Positions 22,375-32,038 of a DNA stretch of 64,000 bases are shown piece by piece. Numbering within the stretch: position 1 is the first letter of the stretch; each line of letters opens with the position of its first letter. Under the pieces are notes generated by a model. It saw nothing but the letters and a program-made list of their open reading frames with translations. It was not told the origin of the DNA and made no database searches. This stretch comes from Piezodorus guildinii (Eukaryota; Arthropoda; Insecta; Hemiptera; Pentatomidae). The position numbers and the translations under genes were made by a program. The stretch lies in contig CM041293.1 of NCBI GenBank assembly GCA_023052935.1, forward strand, positions 177,621,600 through 177,685,599. The letters run 5' to 3'.

Positions 22375-25300
22375 ATGGATTCCTCTGAGGTAAAACGCTC
22401 ATTATCCGGAGGTAAACTAGTCCCCCGTTCGGGTCTCCGGGTGGGGACTGCTTCAGGGGAATCATGGCGCAAGATGAAAATTAGAGATCTAACAATAGGG
22501 ACGTGGAACGTTAGAAGTTTAAATACGGCAGGTGGGTTAAAGTCGGTCGCGAATGAAGTTAAGGGGTACCATTTAGATATCGTTGCATTACAAGAGGTTC
22601 GCTGGCCAGGGGAGGGTTCGTTAACAGAAGGAAAGTATACTATTTGGTACGGGGGGAGCGTTAATTATTGTCTAGGTACCGGGTTTCTGATTAGGAATAG
22701 ATTTCTTTCCGCATTACGGGACGTACAGTTCTTTAGTGAAAGAATATCGGTTGCTATATTTCAAGGGCGTTGGTTTAAAATCGCGTTTATAAACATTCAT
22801 TCTCCCACCGAAGACAGTGATGATGAAGTAAAATGCGAATTTTATGATAAACTAGAGTCGGTTTACGATAAGTTACCGCGAAATTACATTAAGATAATAC
22901 TAGGCGACGCGAACGCAAAGGTTGGAAGGGAAGAAGTATATCGTCCTACAATCGGTAAAGAAAGTTTGCACGAATATAGTAATGATAATGGGACCCGACT
23001 AATAAACTTTGCCATTTCGAAAAACCTAGTAATCAAAAGTACTACATTTAAACATAAGGATATTCATAAGTATACGTGGACATCGCCGGATGGACAAACA
23101 CGGAATCAAATCGATCATGTTTTAATACAAAACAGATGGCAAAGTAGCATAATTAACGTGAGATCGTATCGGGGTGCAGAATGCGGTTCTGATCATGAAT
23201 TAGTAATCGCGAAACTTCGACAAAAACTAAATTCAAAAAAGAGAACACCGAACTATATTCGTCCCGAGAATTTTGATTTAGTTAAATTGAACAACCTCGA
23301 AATTAGAAAACAATTCGCGATAGAAGTAAAAAATCGGTTCGAAGCTTTGGAATCTTCAGACGAGGAACACGAAGATGTAAACAAATTATGGGAAGGAATC
23401 AGGGATAATATTAAAGAGGTCGGTAATTTATGTCTTGGAAAAATCGAAAATAAAAAGAACAAACCTTGGTTCGACAGGGATTGTCAAAATATGTGCGAAA
23501 AAAGAAAAACCGCTAAACTGAATTCCTTAAATAATCCAAGCGATAATAATGTGGCTTATTTTCGGTTAGTAAAGAATGAAACTTCAAAACTATTAAAAAA
23601 TAAGAAAAGAGAGTATCTTAAAGACAAAATAATAGAAATAGAAAAACACAGAAACGAAAATAACGTAAGAGAGATGTACAAAGGTATAAACAAATCGCGT
23701 AAAAGATTTGAACCTCTATTGAATGCGGTTAAAGATGCAAATAACAATATAATTGCGGATCCTTCTGAGATATTAAATAAATTTAAACAACACTTTGACG
23801 GCATCTTAAATACGGAAAATAATAATCAATCTCCTCTCTCGGAATATCAGAGCGCTGAACCATGGATAGACGCTCCGAGTAAAGAGGAAGTCGAAATGGC
23901 GATAGGAAAATTAAAACGTTATAAGGCCGCAGGAAATGATAATATCACGAGTGAATTAATCAAGGCGTGTGGAGAAGCGGGCGTTTCCAAAATACATTTT
24001 TTAGTTAAAAAGATCTGGGAAACTGAAAAAATGCCAGAAGAATGGAAAGAATCAATACTTATTCCGATTCACAAAAAAGGACCGAGGTCGGATTGTAACA
24101 ACTATCGTGGGATCTCTCTTCTCCCAGTATGCTATAAAATATTCTCGTCAATTCTAACTAGTCGAATCACGGAATACGCTGAGGAAATTATCGGAGATTA
24201 CCAATGTGGTTTTAGGCGGAATCGCTCGACTATAGACCAAATATTTTCCTTACGTCAAATATTAGAGAAAAAATTGGAATACAGCGGTGTAGTCCATCAA
24301 CTTTATATCGATTTTAAAAAGGCTTATGATTCAATAGACCGTCAGAAGCTATATAACATCATGATTGAACAGGGAATACCTAGAAAGTTAGTAAACCTAG
24401 TAGAGATGTGTTTGCCGGAAACATTCCATAAAGTTAGAATCGGTCATAATTACTCCGAGAGATTTGAGGTGCGATCGGGTTTGAAACAGGGTGACTCCCT
24501 TTCACCTGTGTTATTTAATATAGCTTTAGAATATGTCATAGAAAAGGTGATGTGTACCGAGAAAGGCTTAAATATGGGTGACAAGATTCCGGTTTTGGGG
24601 TATGCCGATGATCTGGTACTGCTAGGTGAAGACACGGAAACCATACAACTAAATACAAGTGTGTTAATAAAAACCGGTAAAGAAATAGGACTCGAATTAA
24701 ATACCGATAAAACGAAGTATATGATTAGTAGCAGAAACGGTGTCGATCTTGGTGATATTGATGTATCAGGTCATACTTTTGAACACGTAGAGAAATTCAA
24801 GTATTTAGGTTTAATTATAACTAGAAAAAATGAAATCCAGGAAGAAATAAAGTCCCGGTTAAAGGTGGGAAATGCGTGTTATTATTCAGTTGCTAAGTTA
24901 CTTAGATCGCGGCTTCTATCTAAAAACTTAAAGATTAGAATTTATAAAACTATTATTCTTCCAACGGTTCTTTACGGATGTGAAACGTGGCCGCTTACTT
25001 TAAAGGATGAACAACGGCTTAAGGTTTTCGAGAATAAGGTACTGCGTAAAATATTTGGTCCGAAGAGAGATGAGGCCACTGGGGAGTTTAGAAGGTTGCA
25101 CAACGCGGAATTGCGGAGTTTGTACCCTGTGAATATAATTGAGTTGATAGCATCGCGGAGACTCAAATGGGCGCGTAAAGTTGTTGAGCTTAGTGAGGAA
25201 CGGATTCCGAGAAAGTTGGTATTCGCTGAACCGACTGGTAGGCGTCCGAAAGGTAGGCCGAAGCGGAGATGGGAGGATTGCGTTAAGGCTGATCTCGGGA

Positions 25301-25383
25301 GCTTGGGCTTGAATGGTGAGCATTGGACGATTCTGTGTAGGCGGAATTTGGTGGTATCGGCATCGAACCTTCGGGTTCGCTAA
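22375..25383 (+). CDS. RTE-type endonuclease/reverse transcriptase polyprotein, intact
   Basis: The 1002-codon open frame encodes the single protein of an RTE-type LINE, which nicks target DNA and reverse transcribes the element RNA at the nick. The N-terminal apurinic-endonuclease-like domain (about 40-290) shows TWNVRSL (from residue 43), LQEVRW with the metal-binding Glu at about 74, LGDANAKVG (about 176), QIDHVLI and the terminal SDHE (about 273). The RT domain (about 500-790) shows NNYRGISLLP, QCGFRRNRSTIDQ, YIDFKKAYDS (first Asp about 646), GLKQGDSLSP and GYADDLVLLG (from about 742). The tail has YGCETWPLT, RRLKWARKV and GRRPKGRPKRRWEDCV. No stop or frameshift was seen, so it may be functional. 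An upstream in-frame start is excluded by the short 5' UTR; later ATGs are possible. Confidence 0.93.
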   Translation: MDSSEVKRSLSGGKLVPRSGLRVGTASGESWRKMKIRDLTIGTWNVRSLNTAGGLKSVANEVKGYHLDIVALQEVRWPGEGSLTEGKYTIWYGGSVNYCLGTGFLIRNRFLSALRDVQFFSERISVAIFQGRWFKIAFINIHSPTEDSDDEVKCEFYDKLESVYDKLPRNYIKIILGDANAKVGREEVYRPTIGKESLHEYSNDNGTRLINFAISKNLVIKSTTFKHKDIHKYTWTSPDGQTRNQIDHVLIQNRWQSSIINVRSYRGAECGSDHELVIAKLRQKLNSKKRTPNYIRPENFDLVKLNNLEIRKQFAIEVKNRFEALESSDEEHEDVNKLWEGIRDNIKEVGNLCLGKIENKKNKPWFDRDCQNMCEKRKTAKLNSLNNPSDNNVAYFRLVKNETSKLLKNKKREYLKDKIIEIEKHRNENNVREMYKGINKSRKRFEPLLNAVKDANNNIIADPSEILNKFKQHFDGILNTENNNQSPLSEYQSAEPWIDAPSKEEVEMAIGKLKRYKAAGNDNITSELIKACGEAGVSKIHFLVKKIWETEKMPEEWKESILIPIHKKGPRSDCNNYRGISLLPVCYKIFSSILTSRITEYAEEIIGDYQCGFRRNRSTIDQIFSLRQILEKKLEYSGVVHQLYIDFKKAYDSIDRQKLYNIMIEQGIPRKLVNLVEMCLPETFHKVRIGHNYSERFEVRSGLKQGDSLSPVLFNIALEYVIEKVMCTEKGLNMGDKIPVLGYADDLVLLGEDTETIQLNTSVLIKTGKEIGLELNTDKTKYMISSRNGVDLGDIDVSGHTFEHVEKFKYLGLIITRKNEIQEEIKSRLKVGNACYYSVAKLLRSRLLSKNLKIRIYKTIILPTVLYGCETWPLTLKDEQRLKVFENKVLRKIFGPKRDEATGEFRRLHNAELRSLYPVNIIELIASRRLKWARKVVELSEERIPRKLVFAEPTGRRPKGRPKRRWEDCVKADLGSLGLNGEHWTILCRRNLVVSASNLRVR

Positions 25384-25529
25384 GCCTATTATTATTTATT
25401 ATTATTATTATTATATTATTTATGTATTGTATATTAAAAACAAATAGGTTTAAATATTTTGGCATGTATATTGATGTGATAGAATTGGTTCTAGTTCTGA
25501 CTGACAATATAAGTTAGCACAAAACATTT

Positions 25530-26225
25530 AATATAATGTATTAGTCTGGGTGATGGTCAGTGAATGAAACTATTAAATAGTTTCAACCATTTATTTTCTA
25601 CCAATGTTTCGAACCCCATTGTGGGTCATCATCAGGGTTAAAATATACAAAATTTAAATACATTTAAAATAAGATTAAATACATTATTTTGTAAACTACG
25701 GACCTAGATGATGTCAATATTAAAACTTAAGTAATAATTAGATGTGTTAATAAATTGATTAATTAGGGTACATGAATAATGAGAGGTTTATACAGAGCAG
25801 ATAATGATTAAAGATTATGTACAAAGATACCAAATATTATATGAAATAAGAAACATTGAAATATGGAGTAGAGTGGAGATACGTACCATATTGTAGGCAA
25901 ATGGAAACTAGGTACAATTTGGTAGAATGGAATGTAGGTAGATAGTTAGGAAAGTACGTATAAGAATATAGGTCGGCAGTATGGAAAGGAAAATATGTGC
26001 CGCATTTTAGATGGAATCTGACAACAATGAATAAAATTGTAATACTAACATAAAAAGAAGTAATCAGATTAAACTTAATAATATAATAATGATACTAGAA
26101 AATGTTTTAATAAAATTCGTAAAGTAAAAACTTATATAATAGTAAGGACAGTGATGGATGAAGTATATGGAGTATAATTTCTTCCAGTAATTCTCAATGG
26201 TCAACTAATTATATCCAATATGACA
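25530..26225. repeat. Foldback-family copy with hammerhead-like core
   Basis: The left part, GGTCAGTGAATGAAACTATT then CCAATGTTTCGAACCCCATT and GTGGGTCATCATCAGGGTT (25,554-25,639), is the same as the left arm at 41,340-41,400 plus the core. The far end CCAGTAATTCTCAATGGTCA, then ACTAATTATATCC (26,185-26,219) matches 41,804-41,838. On the minus strand the core is CTGATGATGACCC … GGGGTTCGAAACATT. No second arm is evident, so this may be the ordinary non-inverted form of the element. Confidence 0.7.
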
Positions 26226-27300
26226 AAAAATTTAATTGTTAAAAATACCTAACATAATAACAAAGTTACTAAGCCATACATTTTTACATATTAATTTTTA
26301 GAATAGTGTCAAATCATATAAAAAAGGAAGTTTCACTGGAGAAGAATATCAACATTTGAATATTAGGAAATTCAGAAAAAAATAGTCCATGTGGCAGTCA
26401 AGAAGGAAAACAATAAAATATTCATAATTAGTAATTGCATATTTTTACAAGTCCTTTTCTCACTGCCATACCTTGAGGTACCCTGATGAAGACCTAACAT
26501 CAGCAAAACAATAAATAGTTAACACTATTTCATTTGTATCTTATTTTACTGCTACCTGGTCTATATCCTTTCTGTTTTTACTGGAAAAGCTTTTGAAGTT
26601 AAGCTATTTAAATTTATTGCTGTTTATGAATTTTGTTAATAAAACATCAAAAAGTCATAATTATTGTTTTAAAGAATGCTAATATTTAATTAGGAAGATG
26701 GTTAGGGGTGCATTCATAAAAATACAAGACACTAATAAGTAACACTCATTGTAATTGTGTGCCCTACTTTGTGGGCCTTCATCAAGGCCAAGAGAAACAA
26801 GATACAACCTATACAATTAGAAAATTAATAAGTTGCATACAAGAATATGATGACAGTAATACAATCTGGAAACAATCATAAAATTATATTAAAATGATAA
26901 TAAGATGACAGTATTAAATATGGAAGCCAACAAAATTAAGATGATGATATTGGAATAAGAATATTTGAAGACTATCAAAAGAAACTAAGCCAATAATTAA
27001 AGTTAAACGAAGAACAATTTTGAAGTAATATTTAACGGTATTATTTAAAAAGAACATAATAGTTGGAAACGAGAAATAGCCAAAATAATTTTTTTTTAAA
27101 GAAATTATTAATATATAAGTAATAATATATATATTAAACAAGAATACAAATTTTTAACTAACATGATATTAAACTAACAATTAAATGTGAGGATATATAA
27201 CGGAAAAAGATAAGTATAGGAAAAGAGAGTGAAAGAAATAAATAGTGAAAAACAATCATAACAATAAGAATGTATTTTCTTTCTTATTGTTATGATTATG
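26226..27300. other. AT-rich DNA with two decayed hammerhead-like motifs
   Basis: CCCTGATGAAGACCTAACATC, then AGCAAAACAAT (26,482-26,515) and, on the minus strand, CTTGATGAAGGCCCAC (about 26,775-26,800) keep the first half of the shared core with poor second halves. The rest is AT-rich without recognised content. Confidence 0.45.
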
Positions 27301-27312
27301 TTGCCTCAATTT

Positions 27313-27600
27313 TTTACTTTAACTTACCAATATATTAAATATGATTAGAGAAAGTATTGTTATCGTGTAAATTTTCGACTCCAGTTTTCAATGGAAATAC
27401 AGATTATAGGGTCCCCTGAGTCCAAACGACCAAGTCCCGCTAAAAAGGTCTGTGTGAGTGTGTGTGTGGTAACTCCTAGGCGAAAACGAAAAGTCATATG
27501 AAACTGAAATTTCATATTTAAGACAACTATACACCTAAAAATCTCTATGAACTTTTCAGACAACAAAATATATATTGAACTTGTTGAAATCGGTCAGTGA
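27313..27600 (+). repeat. T element, 5' part
   Basis: It starts TTTTTACTTTAACTTACC and continues with AGTATTGTTATCGTGTAAAT, TCCAGTTTTCAATGGAAATA, GTCCCCTGAGTCCAAACGAC and GTCTGTGTGAGTGTGTGTGT. This is the order seen in the better T copies at 36,985 and 56,657. It stops before the middle of the element. Confidence 0.75.
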
Positions 27601-27835
27601 GATTGTCCAGTATATAGAGCACGTGACTACTAAGTTCTGGGTAATGTGTTCAAACCCGACTGTGGGAGGATAATTACTCAATCAGTTATTTTTGTGGAAC
27701 AACCCTTAGGAATTAAGGAGAACCTACCAGTGGCTGAGGGTGATTTCAGTCAGGCTGCCTCTTTACAAGGCCATTTCCTTAGGAACAGTAGGAATTTCTG
27801 TATGTGCCAAACCCAAGGCCCTTCATGGATACATC
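27597..27835 (+). repeat. SINE family 1, diverged copy
   Basis: The head TCCAGTATATAGAGCACGTG has a decayed box B (GTGTTCAAACCCGACTGTGG). The 3' part has TAGGAACAGTAGGAATTTCT and AACCCAAGGCCCTTCATGG. The middle is shortened relative to other copies. Confidence 0.65.
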
Positions 27836-27875
27836 TTAGGGGTGCTTGCTTTTTATTTTATTTTTTATTAAATCC

Positions 27876-28140
27876 CGAGGAAGCGGCATGGTCGAGTGGA
27901 TAGAGCACTATTCTACAATTCTTTGGGTCCTATTCCAGCTGTGACAGAATATTATTTGTTCTGTTATTTCAGCTGTGAGGCGATCCTAGGGTATAGAGAC
28001 CCTCCTGGGGGCACACCTAGCCTCTGTAAAGTGGGTATCCAAAAATGAGAGAAAACCTGGCACCTCATCACCACCTTGCATGACCATTCACCTGGAAACA
28101 GTACTGTATACAACCCAAGACTCTTTATGGCTTGTAGAGG
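27876..28140 (+). repeat. SINE family 1 copy, target of a mariner insertion
   Basis: The head GGCATGGTCGAGTGGATAGA is followed by CAGCTGTGACAGAATATTAT, ACCCTCCTGGGGGCACACCT, CCTCTGTAAAGTGGGTATCC and CTCTTTATGGCTTGTAGAGG. The copy runs straight into the TA at 28,141 that precedes mariner copy B. Confidence 0.8.
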
Positions 28141-28142
28141 TA

Positions 28143-29064
28143 TTGGGTTGTGTCACGTGAAATGTCCGTTTTCAAGGTAAAGGATTTTTATTAAAAATAC
28201 GATATGAAAACAAGATAATTTTATTCGAAGTATTTACCTTCTTTTTCTACACATTTTTCCCAACGTGACTCCAACTTTTTTATCTCCAAACTGAAAAACT
28301 CTGAGCTTTGAAGTGAAACTAAATCTAAAAATGCACTTTTCCCTTGATCATCATTTTCAAAAAGTTTTCCTTTGACGAAATTGTCTAAATTCCTGAACAG
28401 GTGGTAATCTGTTGAAGACAAGTCGGGAGAATATGGAGGGTGCGGAAGAACTTCGTAGCCAAGCTCTTTCAATTTTTGCACGGTATGTTTTGAAACATAT
28501 TTGCTGCCGCTCAGTGAGATCATGAGGTACCTATGTATCAAGGTTTTTTACTTTCCCAATACACTTTAAATGTCTGGAAACGGTAGATGCACTTGCATTT
28601 AGTTGTGCTGAGAGCCCTTTAACTGTTTGGTAAAGGTTTCCTTCTACTGTATGTTTGAGGACATCGTTGTCTATTATGGACAGAGGTCTTCCTCGGGGCA
28701 AGTTTTCCAAGACGGTATCCCCAGCTGAAAACATAGAGCAAACCAATGGCGAATGGTCCGTTCTTTAACACTCCCTTCCCCAAACGCCTTGCAAATATTT
28801 CTAGCTGCCTCAGCTGCTGAATGGTCGAGTTTAAACTCATACAAAAATATTACTCGAAAATCGCGTGTTTCCATGTTCATATTTGGAGATATACTAAAAA
28901 GTGGGTTATTGATTGGGAAGCTAATGTTTATAATACAAAGGTAGAGGATTAGTAGCTGTTTACTTTAAATATGTAAACATTCGGAAAAAAACAACAGAGA
29001 CCTGCAAAATCCTTTATGTATTTTAGAAACTATAAAAACGGACATTTCATGTGAAACAACCCAA
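28143..29064 (-). mobile_element. Mariner family M1, internally deleted copy B
   Basis: The left TIR TTGGGTTGTGTCACGTGAAA starts at 28,143. The right TIR TTTCATGTGAAACAACCCAA ends at 29,064. The left TA is intact and the right flank reads TG. The transposase runs on the minus strand. It shares the central deletion of copies A and C. Confidence 0.92.
28221..28880 (-). pseudogene. Mariner M1 transposase, broken
   Basis: Minus strand: MNMETRDFRVIFLYEFKLDH, then AAEAARNICKAFGEGSVKE and IRHWFA. A frameshift follows just before FSAGDT-LENLPRGRPLSIIDN. The DNA-binding half continues to HLKCIGKVKNLDT. After TERQQ-like sequence comes the deletion junction near 28,495-28,510, and the C-terminal half resumes with KHTVQKLKELGYEVLPHPP, SPDLSSTDYHLFRNLDNF (retaining the third catalytic Asp of the DD34D triad) and EKCVEKEGKYFE. 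The first two catalytic aspartates lie in the deleted part, so the product would be inactive. Confidence 0.85.
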
Positions 29065-29089
29065 TGCATGTAAAATAGGAAAAAAAATA

Positions 29090-29093
<4 letters not shown>

Positions 29094-29139
<46 letters not shown>
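29094..29139. repeat. (TA)n microsatellite
   Basis: About 23 TA units directly precede the TA target of the pogo-like element. Confidence 0.95.
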
Positions 29140-29143
<4 letters not shown>

Positions 29144-29394
29144 CGTAAAATGGGGTGAATAGGAACACCCTATGGTATCTTGAGCAATATAACAAATTTA
29201 TTTTTTATCTGAATTAATTGAACAATACATCAAATCTTAGGTCCACATCCCTTCTATTACATATCTATTGGGTGTGTGTTTTTGAAAAAAAAATATTACT
29301 GTTCCTATTCACCCTACGGTACAGGTGAATATGAACGACATTGAAAATGTTATTGTGTACCCATTTACATCATGTGAGGTGAATGAGAATAGTT

Positions 29395-29690
29395 TGTTTG
29401 TTTATTCGTTTAACGTCACTTTATGCTACTATGGCTAATCGGACGATGCTACAGTGGGAGTCCTAAATTTTGCCTATCCAGGTTTTATTAGGAGGGGGTT
29501 CTTTTACGAGTACCTGATATCGCACAGGCTTGGGACCACCTTTTAATGTCCCCTCCGAAGGACGGCATAACTGAGGATTTTTTACTCCCATTAAAAAATC
29601 CTAGGGCCACCCGCAGGTTTGAACCCGCGACCTTTGGCATAGAAAGCTGTTATGCTAGCAACTACGCTATGGGTTACCCAATCATATGAT
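29395..29690 (-). repeat. SINE family 2 copy
   Basis: Minus orientation: TAACGTCACTTTATGCTACT, GGAGTCCTAAATTTTGCC, GGGACCACCTTTTAATGTCC and CCCGCAGGTTTGAACCCGCG (box B complement). No clear target-site duplication. Confidence 0.85.
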
Positions 29691-29765
29691 CTTACATTAG
29701 AAATTAACCTTTATGCTCACGAAAAAATTGAGATCGAAATAATATGTAGCAATATTCTAATTAGT

Positions 29766-29930
29766 AGGAGCGGCGTGGTCCTGTAGATTGATCATAAGTC
29801 TACTGTTCTCTGGGCTCTGGGTTCGAATCCCAGCTGTGATAGAATATTATTTATGCTGTTATTATAGCCGTGGGGCAACCATGGGATAGGGAAACATACC
29901 TAGAGTCACACTCAGAGAATAATTTAAAAT
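29766..29930 (+). repeat. SINE family 1, 5' half
   Basis: The head GGCGTGGTCCTGTAGATTG has a perfect box B GGTTCGAATCCC, followed by AGCTGTGATAGAATATTATT and a few further body blocks, then it is lost. Confidence 0.75.
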
Positions 29931-30109
29931 GCTTATTAACTTACTTTATCTAAATGAAATTTAAAAAAAATAGAAATTATGTCACTTTATTCTAGAAATT
30001 AGGTCTCTTATGTTTTATAAAAGTTCTAAAGCATCACACTTCTGTAGGAAGAAGAAGAAAAGTCCGTAAATGATGTATGCACTTAGATCATTGATAAATG
30101 AAATGAAAC

Positions 30110-30552
30110 CAACCTCAAGAATCTGCCTGGTTTAGAAGATTTGATTCGCTCTTTCAACTTCAGTGGAAATTCACTAGGGCTAAAATAAGCTTCCTTTTAA
30201 GTTGGGACAAACCTATAACTTTGCTTGATTTTTTTGTAAAACAAACCAGTACATCCTCTATCATCAGGTTCTAAAACCTTACAAACATAAAGTCGAAAAT
30301 TCTCAAGTTTGTTTTCAAATACTTTAATAAGTAAAAAGTGACCAACTGAAATGTATTAATTTGTGGATAATGATTCAAATCCAGGTTCATCTTTAAATGT
30401 GCTTGACAACACCAACTCAGTCCCACTGTCTTGCAAAGAATATTCATCTGATGTATCTTCTGACAGAAAACAGCTGTGTTCCCATTCACCCCACACTCCA
30501 GAAAATGTGGATGCCATAACCTAAAAAATCTGTTGCTAAGAAACAGTTCCAA
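30110..30552 (-). pseudogene. Degraded coding segment of the pogo-like element
   Basis: Minus strand, with frameshifts, gives LKYLKTNLR or, in the neighbouring frame, VFENKLENFRLYVCKVLEPD, then GLFYKKIKQSYRFVPT and EAYFSPSEFPLKLKERIKSS. The switch between frames with continued protein-like text is typical of a decaying gene. It may be the carboxy end of the element's transposase, but I do not recognise a specific family. The 5' end of the frame (HFLECGVNGN) overlaps an internal copy of the terminal motif. Confidence 0.45.
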
Positions 30553-30791
30553 ATAATATATTTAGCAAGGAATTTTATGCAAGAAGACAACTTGAAGAAC
30601 AGTAAACAGATTCTAAATAAGCTATATAGATAACAGTTTCATGCATACAGGTAATGTTTGTGGGAAATTTTTTTTCTCAGAAACTAGTACAATTTTCCAT
30701 AGGTTGAACTCATATGCTAAAATTATTACCTACAAAACAAAAGCATATAGTCAAATTATTTACAGAGTGGCCAACCAATAACAACAATGTT

Positions 30792-31082
30792 TTGTTTATT
30801 TGTTTATTTATTTAACGTCACTTTATGCTACTATGGCTAATCGGACAATGCTACAGTGGGAGTCCTAAATTTTGCCTATCCAAGTTTTATTAGGATAGGG
30901 ATCTTTAACGAGTACCTGACATCGCACAGGCTCGGGACCACCTTTTAACGTCCCCTCCGAAGGACGGCGTAACTAAGGATTTTTTACTCCCATTAAAAAA
31001 TCCTAGGACCACCTGCGGGTTTGAACCCGTGACCTTTAGCATGGGAGGCTGTTACGCTAGCCACCCAGCTACAAGTGATCCC
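30792..31082 (-). repeat. SINE family 2 copy with 16-bp target-site duplication
   Basis: It is flanked by CAATAACAACAATGTT (30,776-30,791 and 31,083-31,098). Minus orientation, with the A/T-rich 3' tail TTTTGTTTATTTGTTTATTT on the left and the tRNA-like head on the right. Complete and well preserved. Confidence 0.92.
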
Positions 31083-31431
31083 CAATAACAACAATGTTAA
31101 TTCCTATATGGTAAAGTGAGTTGCTTTCACGCAACTTTGAAATAATATTGAAATTTTGTTCCCTTTCATCCCACTGCTTCTATTCACCCTATTTTACTGT
31201 ATGTATATATATGTTTTCCATTCAACTCATTTTAAGTTTTAAAAAGTTAAAACTTAATTTTGCATTATGTTAATGATCATAGTATAATGGTAAATTCAAA
31301 ACAAGATTTTAATTATTTTATAAAATCCAAAGAAGTCACTCAAAACAGTATTATAAAATATCTGAATGTTAATTATCAAATAATTCCATATGAATCTCTA
31401 TATGTACTAAGCCCATGATATAATTACTATG

Positions 31432-31715
31432 GGAGAAGTTTGTTCAGGGTGCAGTCAATAGAACACACAATGAAATATAAACTTAATTTACTGGTGCCTA
31501 CGTTTCGGCCTAAATTATAGGCCTTCAGGGCGATTGAGCAAGTGTCACAACAATGGTCATTGCAGTGACGCTCACTCAATCGCCCTGCAGAAGGCCTATA
31601 ATTTAGGCCAAAACCTCGCCACTAGTAAATTAAGTTTATATTTCATTGTGTGTTCTATTGACTGCACCCTGAACCAACTTCTCCCATATATACACACAGT
31701 CAACCATTCTCAATT
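31432..31715. repeat. Foldback with hammerhead-like core in each arm
   Basis: The left arm GGGTGCAGTCAATAGAACAC … CTACGTTTCGGCCTAAATTA, then AGGCCTTCAGGGCGATTGAG is answered by CTCAATCGCCCTGCAGAAGG, CCTATAATTTAGGCC and GTGTTCTATTGACTGCACCC. Each arm holds a GGCCTATAATTTAGGCC stem. The left arm (minus strand) keeps GGCCGAAACGTAGGC, but AGA is lost before its stem. The right arm keeps CTGCAGA and has CCAAAAC. Confidence 0.85.
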
Positions 31716-32038
31716 CTTCATGATATAATTACTAATTTTAACACTTTGACTGCTACAGCGAATTGTAATATTACGTTTCGAAAGCAATGAGCTTAAACTT
31801 CACATAAAATAATGAAAAAATGTTTCAGAAAGTAAATAAATACCTAAATTCTTTAGGTAAATAAATACCTAAGTTTTAAATGTTATTATAGTAACTCAAT
31901 GTTTTTGATCAAAGTAAACTCCTAGAGCCTAGTTCTTTTTATTTCATACACTTAGCCATTTCTGGCATACAGAGTTTCGGTAGAAGTGGTATTTAGCATG
32001 AAATATACATGATACGGTGTAGCCCAATACAAATATAT
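31716..32038. other. AT-rich stretch, nothing recognised
   Basis: No feature seen apart from a short local repeat (AAATAAATACCTAA twice at about 31,835-31,872). Confidence 0.4.

Larger units (their letters stand above)
22162..25413 (+). mobile_element. Full-length RTE-type LINE with 17-bp target-site duplication
   Basis: A 3.25-kb non-LTR retrotransposon is bounded by the perfect 17-bp repeat TATTATTTATGTATTGT (22,145-22,161 and 25,414-25,430). It has a GC-rich 5' UTR of about 213 bases, one long open frame and almost no 3' UTR. The stop is followed by GCCTATT and an ATT microsatellite, as is usual for RTE elements. The last codons overlap the hairpin CGAACCTTCGGGTTCG (25,365-25,380), probably part of the 3' signal used for target-primed reverse transcription. 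A 5'-truncated near-identical copy lies at 44,807-47,453, so the family has moved recently. Confidence 0.93.
29143..31199. mobile_element. Pogo/Tigger-like TIR element filled with SINEs
   Basis: The left terminus is CCGTAAAATGGGGTGAATAG (29,143) and the right terminus, read inwards, is CAGTAAAATAGGGTGAATAG (to 31,199), both preceded by TA. The CAGT start and TA target are as in pogo-type elements. Further copies of the motif (CTATTCACCCTACGGTAC at 29,305; CCATTCACCCCACACTCC at 30,481) lie inside. The interior holds two SINE2 copies, one SINE1 copy and a piece of broken coding sequence. Confidence 0.7.

Noticed and set aside
27250..27300. Short palindrome AACAATCATAACAATAAGAA / TTCTTATTGTTATGATTATG
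   Set aside because: A simple local inverted repeat without the shared core or relatives elsewhere in the window; not enough to define an element.
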